64,000 nt of DNA from Abditibacteriaceae bacterium (GTDB taxonomy: Bacteria; Armatimonadota; Abditibacteriia; Abditibacteriales; Abditibacteriaceae): positions 1 to 64,000 of the forward strand of contig JAFAZH010000057.1 in the NCBI GenBank assembly GCA_019239895.1, written 5' to 3'. The notes below the pieces were generated by a model. That model saw only the letters and a program-made list of their open reading frames with translations. It did not search any database and was not told the origin of the DNA. Within the stretch, counting starts at the first letter, position 1. Every line of letters begins with the position of its first letter. Below are positions 57,222 through 64,000 of the stretch, piece after piece. The position numbers and the translations under genes were made by a program.

Positions 57222-58700
57222 ATGCGTTCATTGCGTTTGAAGTTCACCTTAACGCTGGTCGTAACGAGTCTGACGGCCATTACCCTGGTCGGCATGATTT
57301 CGCGCGGCATGATGCTGCGGAAGTTTAACCATCTGTTGATGGAAAACTCCTTTCAGCAATTTCGCACTTCCGTCAAAGACTATCTGACCACCTATGGCTC
57401 CTGGGAAAAGGCGCAACAGGCAGAACCGTTTGACCAGTATGAAAGGCGCTGGCGTACTTCCCATCAGGCACAAGCCCGGAGCGGTAATCTCACTACGGGC
57501 ACGATGCCTGCGCCAGTGGGGGTCAATAGCGGCTCCCCACCAGCAGACGCGGTGCCCCCACCACAAGATGCAGGTTCGCCTGATGAAGCAGGCCCACCAG
57601 ATGGCGCAGGCCCGCCAGAGGACGCCGGGCCACCCGGCGCAGGCCCGCCGCAAGAAGATGATTCATTGCCCGGTGCTGGCCCCGGAGCAGCGCCCAGGTC
57701 GGGGCCAGGGGACGGGGCACAGGTTCCTTTTCTATTTTTACTGCTTGACCCTCAAGGTAAGGTGCTAATGGGGCCACCCGAACTGCGTGGCCATGTGGCG
57801 CTTCCCAATCAGCGGGCGGGTGCTGAGCCGATTGTGGTCAAGGGTCAAGTCGTGGCGCTGGCCGTGCCGTTTGGACAACCGAATTACAGCCGTCAAGACC
57901 GCGAATATCTGGGCGCATTACAGCAAGCTCTCTTTTATGGAGTCGTGGGAGCGGGCGCTCTTATCCTCATTCTCAGTATCGTCTTTGGCAACTATTTAAG
58001 CCGCACTTTACGGGAGTTGACAACGGCCATTCAAGCGATGGGACAGGGCCAGTTGCGTCAGCAGGTGCGGGTGCAATCGCATGATGAAATTGGTGTCTTA
58101 GCGGGGGCTTTTAACCGCATGAGTGCGGACTTAGCCCAAGCCCACGAAGAGCTGCAACAATCGAATAAGAAGATTAGTGAACAGGCGCTTTTACTCAAAG
58201 AAATTAGCATCCGCGATGAGTTGACCAAACTCTACAATCGCCGCCACTTCAACGAGCAGTTTGCCACCGCCTTTGCTCAGGCGGAACGCTACAATCAGCC
58301 GCTTACGGTGATGATCGGCGACATTGATTACTTTAAGCGCATCAACGATACCTTCTCTCATGCTGGTGGCGATAGAGTGCTGCAATGTGTTTCCCGTATT
58401 CTGCAAATGTACACCCGTGATAGTGACATCGTAGCGCGTTATGGGGGCGAAGAATTTGTGGTGGCTTTCACCCACACGGGACTGCATCAAGCGGTAGTGC
58501 TCTGTGAAAGGCTGCGCCAACAGATTGAGGCTTATCCCTGGCACGAGATTCATCCAGAAATGCATGTCACCATGAGCATGGGCTTGACCGACAACGTTAG
58601 ATTAGGAAGTTTTGAAAGTATGATCGCCGGAGCTGATAAACAACTGTATCAAGCTAAAGCGGAGGGTCGCAATCGCGTTTGCGCCGATGAACTGAGCTAA
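57222..58700 (+). CDS. Membrane diguanylate cyclase with Pro/Gly-rich sensor
   Basis: I choose ATG 57222. Transmembrane helices (about residues 7-27 and 248-268) enclose a sensor that has a low-complexity insert of about 70 residues (repeats like DAGPPDGAGPPEDAGPP). A HAMP domain follows (about 270-322), a short coiled coil and a GGDEF domain with intact YGGEEF (about residues 407-412). It synthesises cyclic di-GMP. The insert resembles sequence in its neighbours at 56321 and 58767, hinting at a shared ligand. Confidence 0.9.
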   Translation: MRSLRLKFTLTLVVTSLTAITLVGMISRGMMLRKFNHLLMENSFQQFRTSVKDYLTTYGSWEKAQQAEPFDQYERRWRTSHQAQARSGNLTTGTMPAPVGVNSGSPPADAVPPPQDAGSPDEAGPPDGAGPPEDAGPPGAGPPQEDDSLPGAGPGAAPRSGPGDGAQVPFLFLLLDPQGKVLMGPPELRGHVALPNQRAGAEPIVVKGQVVALAVPFGQPNYSRQDREYLGALQQALFYGVVGAGALILILSIVFGNYLSRTLRELTTAIQAMGQGQLRQQVRVQSHDEIGVLAGAFNRMSADLAQAHEELQQSNKKISEQALLLKEISIRDELTKLYNRRHFNEQFATAFAQAERYNQPLTVMIGDIDYFKRINDTFSHAGGDRVLQCVSRILQMYTRDSDIVARYGGEEFVVAFTHTGLHQAVVLCERLRQQIEAYPWHEIHPEMHVTMSMGLTDNVRLGSFESMIAGADKQLYQAKAEGRNRVCADELS

Positions 58701-58766
58701 AGTTAAAGTGAACTATACTCCTGCATCACTATGGCTTCATCCCTATTTATAAACTTGAGCATTCCT

Positions 58767-60173
58767 ATGAAAAAAATTAAAGGCAACAACCCAACTAAAA
58801 AGAGCGGCAAATCTCGCTGGAAAGCAGCACTGGGTCTAACGGTGATGGGACTGACCGGGGCACTGGTATTCTATCAACCCACCGTGGCTCAAACCAAGGC
58901 TGGCCCAAGACCTCCCCGTGACCCGGATGGCCCACCTGGTCGCAATGCGGCTGAAGCTGGGCCTCCGCGCCCGGATGATGCGCCACCTGATGGCCCCCCG
59001 CAAGGTGGCCTACCAGGGATGCCGCCGGGTGGCCCATTGGAGGAAGTCTTATCGCAGGTACATCTCACGGCGCAACAGCAGCAGCAGGTTCAACAAATAC
59101 TGGAAGAAGAACACCGTCGGACACGGAGCCGCATCAGTGAGATTTTAACCCCGGAGCAGCGGGCCATCTTTCAGCAATTCACGCCTCCTCCTGGTGCACC
59201 GTTTGGCGGTCCTCGTAATGGCCCCGGCGCAGGTCGCAGCGGCCCCGGTTTCGGTCGTTTTCAAAGGGGGCAAGGTAATAGTTCTGCGGCGGCGCTGACT
59301 AATCGAGTCAGCATTACTTTAGAGGGGATATATCGCTATGTCCGTAGCAACGGGATTCCCGATCATGCCACCGGCCAATTCCCTAATAGACACAATCCCA
59401 ACACCGTTCAAGAACAGGATTACACGTTTCGTATGCTGGCCAATCCCAAACCGGCAGCCCAGGAGACAAAGCTAGGTTTATTTCCTTTCGCGGTAGCCCT
59501 CAATGGCATCGCTTTCGATCCCAGCGCCGCCGAGTTCTGGAATAACGACTGGAATAGCGGTTGGCAATACGATCCGCTGTCGGTGAATGTGAATTTAGGT
59601 CTTGATGAGAATAACGCGCATGTGCAGCCGGATGGCGCATATCACTATCATGGCCTGCCCACAGCCTTGATGAACAAGCTGAAAGCGACGAGCCACATGA
59701 CACTTATCGGTTATGCCGCCGATGGCTTCCCGCTCTATGCCCCTTATGTCTATGCCAATCCGAATGACCCAAAGAGTGCGTTGCGCGCCATGAAGTCTAG
59801 TTACCGGTTGAAAACTGGCACGCGACCCGGCGGCGATAAAGGGCCAGGGGGCGTTTATGATGGGACTTTTACGGCGGATTATGAGTATGTGGCGGGTAGC
59901 GGCGACCTGGATGAATGTAATGGACGTTCTGGTGTCACACCCGAATATCCACATGGCACTTATTACTATGTGCTGAGTACCAACTGGCCGATTATTCCCC
60001 GCGTGTTGAAAGGTACCCCGGATGCGACCTTTTTGAGACACGGGCACGCTAATGGCCCCGGCCCTGGCGGTTTTAGAGGTGGGCAGCGTCCCGGTGGGCC
60101 ACCACCCTTTGGCAGGCCAGGCCGTAACTTCGGTGGGCCACCGCCCTTTGGTGGGCCGGGCGGGGAGCAGTAG
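58767..60173 (+). CDS. Exported YHYH-domain protein with Spy-like N-terminus
   Basis: I favour ATG 58767 (MKKIKGNNPTKK, basic start then a hydrophobic signal); 58731 is the alternative. Residues 35-90 are Pro/Gly/Asp-rich (PPDGPPQGG). A helical hairpin (VHLTAQQQQQVQQILEEEHR; LTPEQRAIFQQF) is followed by the YHYH domain from about residue 180: SVTLEGIYRYV-like start, NGIAFDPSAAEFWNND, DGAYHYHGLP (the name motif) and GYAADGFPLYAPYVY. YHYH proteins may bind metal. A GGPPPFGRPGR tail ends it. Confidence 0.85.
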   Translation: MKKIKGNNPTKKSGKSRWKAALGLTVMGLTGALVFYQPTVAQTKAGPRPPRDPDGPPGRNAAEAGPPRPDDAPPDGPPQGGLPGMPPGGPLEEVLSQVHLTAQQQQQVQQILEEEHRRTRSRISEILTPEQRAIFQQFTPPPGAPFGGPRNGPGAGRSGPGFGRFQRGQGNSSAAALTNRVSITLEGIYRYVRSNGIPDHATGQFPNRHNPNTVQEQDYTFRMLANPKPAAQETKLGLFPFAVALNGIAFDPSAAEFWNNDWNSGWQYDPLSVNVNLGLDENNAHVQPDGAYHYHGLPTALMNKLKATSHMTLIGYAADGFPLYAPYVYANPNDPKSALRAMKSSYRLKTGTRPGGDKGPGGVYDGTFTADYEYVAGSGDLDECNGRSGVTPEYPHGTYYYVLSTNWPIIPRVLKGTPDATFLRHGHANGPGPGGFRGGQRPGGPPPFGRPGRNFGGPPPFGGPGGEQ

Positions 60174-60205
60174 ATACAACGATTGTTTGATAGTGTGCAT
60201 TCAAA

Positions 60206-60315
60206 ATGGGACGCAAAACTGCGTTACGCCATGCTACGCTGCGCCAGCTTACGCTATTTTCTAATAGCGATTAAATAGTGCATAAAATTAGCGTTGCCCC
60301 CGCATGGCGTCCCAT
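60206..60315. mobile_element. MITE-like element, left of the HupE gene
   Basis: The 110-bp element has inverted ends ATGGGACGC (60206-60214) and GCGTCCCAT (60307-60315). Inside is CTGCGTTACGCCATGCTACG. A related copy in opposite orientation lies at 61390, so the two bracket the HupE-like gene. Confidence 0.7.
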
Positions 60316-60338
60316 CTTAAATGCAGTTCAGGAATATT

Positions 60339-61370
60339 ATGCAGCGGCTTTTACTATTGATTTTGACGTTGAGCCTGGGCATCGCTGGGCAGGCACACGA
60401 CCCCCAATTATCAGGTCTCAAAATCATTTGGAACAACGATGACATCACCCTCAGTGTGGTAACTCATGCCAGCAAGCTAAAAGCCGCTGATCCTGACGCG
60501 GCCATTCGCCAGCACCTGAAGGTGCGGCTGGATGATAAAGACTTCGTGCCCGTCACCAGCCATGTCATGCGCGACCCGGCCAATGATGTGGTTATGTGGC
60601 AAACGCAATATCAGGGTAGCGTTGCCAGACTTGAAGTGCTGTCTCGCCTCTATCCCGAAGATGTCAATTCTCGCTTGGTCGTTTCCGTTATTAAACAGGG
60701 CCATGTTGTCCAGGAGGTGTTGCTGGATGCGACACATCCCTCAGTAGTCATTGGTGGGTCAAAGCTAGAAGGTGTTAGTGTGGGCAATATCATCATCCGC
60801 TTTGCCCATGAAGGCGTGCTGCACATCTTCGGCGGGTTAGATCACATTTTATTTGTGTTCGGCCTCATCTTAATGGGTGGCTCGCTGCGTCAACTGCTAA
60901 AGACGGTGACAGCATTTACTCTGGCGCATAGCATCACCCTGACCTTGGCTGCGACCAGCATTTATGCACCCTCGCCACGTATCGTTGAACCCCTCATTGC
61001 ACTTTCCATTGTGGCCGCGGCTTTCGAGAACCTGCGCGTCCATCAAGCGCAGCTAAAAGCGGAAAAGAAAGACTGGCGACCCTGGATCGCTTTTGGTTTT
61101 GGGCTGATTCATGGCTTTGGGTTTGCCGGTGCCCTCGCCGAGGTGGGTCTGCCCCGTGAAGCCTTGGGTTGGGCACTTGCTTCGTTTAATATCGGTGTGG
61201 AGTTGGGGCAGGCGACCATCATCCTCTTATGTGCCCCGGCTCTGGCATGGCTATCAAATTCCCCGCTCAAATGGCAGACTCGTCTGCATCGCCAGGTCGT
61301 GCTCTGCGGCTCACTAACTATTGCCGCAATGGGTGCCTTCTGGTTTGTGACCCGTTTAGTTACTGTGTAA
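60339..61370 (+). CDS. HupE/UreJ-family membrane protein
   Basis: I choose ATG 60339, preceded by CAGGA; 60321 is an alternative. A signal peptide ends near GQAHD. Residues 25-155 form an external beta-rich part. The C-terminal half has six helices with the family motif GVLHIFGGLDHILFVFGLIL (His-rich, about residues 167-186), TAFTLAHSITLTLA and GLIHGFGFAG. The histidines suggest nickel or other metal transport, as in HupE/UreJ permeases. The substrate is not proven. Confidence 0.85.
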   Translation: MQRLLLLILTLSLGIAGQAHDPQLSGLKIIWNNDDITLSVVTHASKLKAADPDAAIRQHLKVRLDDKDFVPVTSHVMRDPANDVVMWQTQYQGSVARLEVLSRLYPEDVNSRLVVSVIKQGHVVQEVLLDATHPSVVIGGSKLEGVSVGNIIIRFAHEGVLHIFGGLDHILFVFGLILMGGSLRQLLKTVTAFTLAHSITLTLAATSIYAPSPRIVEPLIALSIVAAAFENLRVHQAQLKAEKKDWRPWIAFGFGLIHGFGFAGALAEVGLPREALGWALASFNIGVELGQATIILLCAPALAWLSNSPLKWQTRLHRQVVLCGSLTIAAMGAFWFVTRLVTV

Positions 61371-61389
61371 TTGAATCCTTGTTACTCCA

Positions 61390-61503
61390 ATGGGACGCAA
61401 CGCGAGGCGGCGCTAATTTCATGCGCGAGCTTACGCTAATTTCTTGTTTTATAGTGTAGGTTGGCGCTGCGTAGCATAGCGTAACGCAGTTTTGCGGCCC
61501 CTT
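61390..61503. mobile_element. MITE-like element, right of the HupE gene
   Basis: It begins ATGGGACGCAACGC and ends TTTTGCGGCCCC, with CGCTGCGTAGCATAGCGTAA inside: the reverse-complement order of the 60206 element. The right end is slightly decayed. Confidence 0.65.
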
Positions 61504-61586
61504 TGTATCAATTCCCTAACCCTACAATCCCTGACACAATTAACATACACTCAAGGCCACCGCTTCAACTGCAAGGAGACTTGGTT

Positions 61587-62489
61587 GTGCTGAATCTTGC
61601 CCTCACGCTATTAGTCCTAAGCCTGCTGCTGTTGCCCGTCGTGCCTGCTTCGTCCGCCCCAGCCTCAAGCCTCTTCGATAAACAGAATTTAACGGCCTGG
61701 TGCGTGGTGCCGTTTGACGCGAAAAAGCGCGGGGCAGAAGAGCGTGCGGCCATGTTGCAACGGCTCGGCTTTACCAACTTTGCCTATGACTGGCGTGCCG
61801 AGCATGTGCCCACCTTTGATGCCGAAGTCGAAGCCCTACAAAAGCATGGCATTAACCTCGTGGCCTGGTGGTTTCCGACTGATCCGCACGACCCCACGGC
61901 GCGCGCGATTTTGGAAGTCATTCAGCGCCACCACATTCATCCACAATTATGGGTCATGGGTGCTGGCGGCCCAACCACAACGCCTGCCGAACAGCAGCAG
62001 CGCATCGAACAAGAGGCCGAGCGCATTCGCCAGATTGTGGCTTTAACGGCTCCGTCTGGTTGCCAGGTTCACCTGTATAACCATAATGGCTGGTTTGGTC
62101 AGCCCAACAACGAAGTCGCTATTATTGAGCGTTTAAAGCAGCAAGGTATAAGCGGGGTCGGCATGGTTTATAACTTCAGTCATGGCCACGATGACATCGC
62201 CAACTTTCCGGCCATCTGGAAACGTATTCAGCCCTATGTAGTGGCCGTGAACGTCACTGGTATGGTCAAGGGCGGTGCGGACAAACTCATTCCACCTTCA
62301 CAAGGCGACCATGAACTAGCAATGCTGCGCGTGATTCAGCAGAGTGGCTGGCATGGCCCTATCGGGCTGATCGCCGAACAGGGCGGAGACGCCGAGGTGA
62401 CATTAAGCAGCGACCTGCGCGGCTTGGCTTGGTTAGCTGCCGAATTGAAAGCGCCTGGCTCTGGCGGTCAACGGCCAAAGTTCGATTGA
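61587..62489 (+). CDS. Exported TIM-barrel protein (sugar isomerase-like)
   Basis: I choose GTG 61587, with AAGGAG 8 bases upstream; from there a signal peptide runs to VPASSAPA. The mature domain shows xylose-isomerase-like TIM-barrel order: MLQRLGFTNFAYDWRAEHVP, HGINLVAWWFPTD, HPQLWVMGAGG, VHLYNHNGWFG (His-Asn-His), GVGMVYNFSHGHDDIANF and GPIGLIAEQGGDAEVTL. Such proteins often act on sugars in glycan breakdown. It could work with the glycoside hydrolase at 37642, though they are far apart. Confidence 0.75.
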   Translation: MLNLALTLLVLSLLLLPVVPASSAPASSLFDKQNLTAWCVVPFDAKKRGAEERAAMLQRLGFTNFAYDWRAEHVPTFDAEVEALQKHGINLVAWWFPTDPHDPTARAILEVIQRHHIHPQLWVMGAGGPTTTPAEQQQRIEQEAERIRQIVALTAPSGCQVHLYNHNGWFGQPNNEVAIIERLKQQGISGVGMVYNFSHGHDDIANFPAIWKRIQPYVVAVNVTGMVKGGADKLIPPSQGDHELAMLRVIQQSGWHGPIGLIAEQGGDAEVTLSSDLRGLAWLAAELKAPGSGGQRPKFD

Positions 62490-62681
62490 ACCATTACTCG
62501 ACAGGCAACAAACGCACCAGTGGAAAAGGCGAGGTGAATTCCTACTTTCATTCTTGGGCGGCTTGGCAAACCCTTAACGCCTGTAGGTTAGCTATCCTAA
62601 GTCGCATTGCGACTTGATTTAGCTTATAATAGAAGTTACAAAAAGTTTTAACACTCAAAGTTTGTCTGGCAGGAGGCCGTT

Positions 62682-63656
62682 ATGGGAAGATTAGGAAAGT
62701 CTTTATTCCTAGTTAGCACCTTGTGCGTTATTGCTTCTGCTGCGGTTGCGCGACCTAAATATGTTCCTCCTACAATCAATGGCTATCCTGTAGTATTTAC
62801 AGGTCCGCCTACTCTTCCAGGCGGCGGCGTAATGACAGGCCGGATGGGTAACATTTTCTATCCGCCTGCGCCCGGCCTGAATGCTGATAATTGGTTGCGC
62901 AACTCAGGTCGTATGCGTCAGCCCGCCTTGCATACTGGTAGCTTTTATAAGAACGGTGGGAGAACAGTCCTCCACACTCCTGGTTATCTTCCGCCAGGCC
63001 GTAAGGAACGCATGGAGCGAGAGATGGCACAGCAACAGGCCGATTGGAGTGATGAGACCACAACCTCACCGTGGTTGGCAATACCCCCGCATCGTAGCCC
63101 ACAACCTGGCGCATATCCGATGCCTTCTGCTAGTGCAGAGCAAGCGGCACGCTATAATCAGCTCCCAGAGGTTCCAGTAGCCGCCAGTGCGGATTCATCA
63201 GACGTGCATCGAGATCAGTTGCGTCGTGCCAAAGGAGCAGGGGAGACGCAACAACAGCTAAGTCTCCAAGCAGCGAGTGAAGAGACCCCGTGGCATGGTA
63301 GCTTAGTGAGTGTGACGGGGCCAGCGGTTATTACAGTCAAGGTGGACGAGCAAACTTTTTCAGTGAAGTTGTATGGACTTGATGCCGTAGATCAGGACAC
63401 TAGCAGCACTCAAAAAGCACGCCAATTTATAGAGGAATTAGTGCGGGGTGGTGAACTCACCGTTTACCCTAAAGCTACAAGCCCTGATGGAATCATCAGT
63501 GGCTGGGTCTTCAAAGGGCCAATCTGCATTAACCGTGAAGTGATAGCCAGTGGTTATGCGGCTTGGAATCAGCAGGAAGCGCCTGGTGAAGAGAAATTGA
63601 AGACCTTACAAGTGACAGCCCAGGCCACCAAACGAGGACTCTGGGGCAGCCACTAA
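62682..63656 (+). CDS. Exported protein with thermonuclease (SNase-like) domain
   Basis: A signal peptide (LFLVSTLCVIASAAVA) is followed by a long Pro/Gly/Arg-rich linker region (residues 25-200) and a C-terminal SNase-like domain from about residue 205: GSLVSVTGPAVITVKVDEQT, VKLYGLDAVDQDTSSTQKAR, GGELTVYPKATSPDGIISGW and KRGLWGSH. In classical staphylococcal nuclease the catalytic residues are Arg-Glu-Arg; here RLxGID is LYGLDAVDQ and the E/R set is not clearly complete, so activity is uncertain. Confidence 0.8.
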   Translation: MGRLGKSLFLVSTLCVIASAAVARPKYVPPTINGYPVVFTGPPTLPGGGVMTGRMGNIFYPPAPGLNADNWLRNSGRMRQPALHTGSFYKNGGRTVLHTPGYLPPGRKERMEREMAQQQADWSDETTTSPWLAIPPHRSPQPGAYPMPSASAEQAARYNQLPEVPVAASADSSDVHRDQLRRAKGAGETQQQLSLQAASEETPWHGSLVSVTGPAVITVKVDEQTFSVKLYGLDAVDQDTSSTQKARQFIEELVRGGELTVYPKATSPDGIISGWVFKGPICINREVIASGYAAWNQQEAPGEEKLKTLQVTAQATKRGLWGSH

Positions 63657-63806
63657 CTTTCATTCCACCTCTTTATCCCTATCCCTGATTACAGATTAAG
63701 GATTCTAGTGGTGATGCTAGCAGATGTCATATCGAAGTGACGCTAACTGATGCACGCCCAAGCCTAATACTACTCCGGTAAAGCTCTTTGAGGCAAAATA
63801 GTATGC

Positions 63807-64000
63807 GTGCCCTCTACTCAGCCTAACGTTGTTACCCACTCTGATCTTAATTTCACACCAACGAAGTTCCAGCGGGATACCGTCACTTACCCTGGCGCAA
63901 GCGGAGGCGCTGCGACTCAGTCAGGCGGCGTGACACGACGAGTGGTAGTCCTTGCGTTGGCGCTGGCAGTGCTGTTTGGTTATATCATCCCCATCATTGA
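63807..64000 (+). CDS. Start of a membrane protein, cut by the window end
   Basis: From GTG 63807 an open frame reads to the window end (64 codons). A polar N-terminus (about 45 residues, Thr/Gly-rich) is followed by the first transmembrane segment RVVVLALALAVLFGYIIPII. The layout is like the start of large permeases of the DUF6785/oligopeptide-transporter kind, but only one helix is visible. Confidence 0.5.
   Translation, partial: MPSTQPNVVTHSDLNFTPTKFQRDTVTYPGASGGAATQSGGVTRRVVVLALALAVLFGYIIPII

Overview
The window looks like one bacterial chromosome segment from a free-living organism with many exported proteins. The type II secretion-style pseudopilin with the H-X-DG style C-terminus, the GGDEF and EAL regulators, the small dispersed palindromic repeats and the type I-B CRISPR system fit a lineage such as Armatimonadota, with Chloroflexota, Planctomycetota or Cyanobacteria as alternatives. 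That assignment is a guess from gene style. No rRNA, full tRNA or marker gene is present to settle it.

Region 1 (1 to about 23,260) reads as a long integron gene-cassette array, all on the + strand. Each cassette gene is followed by an attC-like site with a RYYYAAC / GTTRRRY pair, typically ending in GTTGGGC. Cargo includes two GNAT acetyltransferases, a PhzF-like isomerase, a WD40-like propeller protein, HEAT-like and other exported proteins, a pseudopilin and many orphans. No tyrosine integrase is in the window. Three sites are ordinary attC sites of exactly 90 bp. Most others are giant: the two arms of the attC-like hairpin are about 50-70 nt long and the loop holds a strong extended -10 promoter placed 7 nt before an ATG (predicted leaderless), followed by one or two small membrane-protein genes. 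The last codons of those genes (HSVTVEVD) are encoded by the right arm of the hairpin itself. This nested arrangement is the most unusual feature of the window.

Region 2 (23.3-28.6 kb) is ordinary: a single-domain response regulator, a secreted glycine/tyrosine-rich protein, a very short Flp-pilin-like gene with its own terminator, small orphans and an FxsA-like membrane protein. Region 3 (28.7-37.6 kb) is an accessory island. It holds an AT-rich three-gene ABC-3C-type conflict system (HNH protein, middle component 6-like, DUF2326 ATPase), an XRE repressor with shared operator-like repeats, small zinc-ribbon proteins, a DUF932 protein and an inverted duplication of the 3' end of an endonuclease III gene.

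Region 4 (37.6-44.4 kb) carries a secreted clan-A glycoside hydrolase, a secreted orphan, a large PAS-GGDEF-EAL protein and a coiled-coil/HNH gene pair. Region 5 (44.6-56.0 kb) is a type I-B CRISPR-Cas locus in the order wyl, cas6, cas8b (cst1), cas7, cas5, cas3, a toxin-antitoxin pair, cas4, cas1 (broken), cas2 and a CRISPR array with a single spacer. Repeats sit between cas4 and cas1, inside cas1, and between cas1 and cas2. Interference genes look intact while adaptation looks lost.

Region 6 (56.3-64.0 kb) holds a set with shared Pro/Gly-rich sequence (LTPEQR-type protein, diguanylate cyclase, YHYH protein), a HupE/UreJ protein flanked by two MITE-like repeats, an exported TIM-barrel protein, an exported thermonuclease-like protein and the start of a membrane protein cut by the window end.
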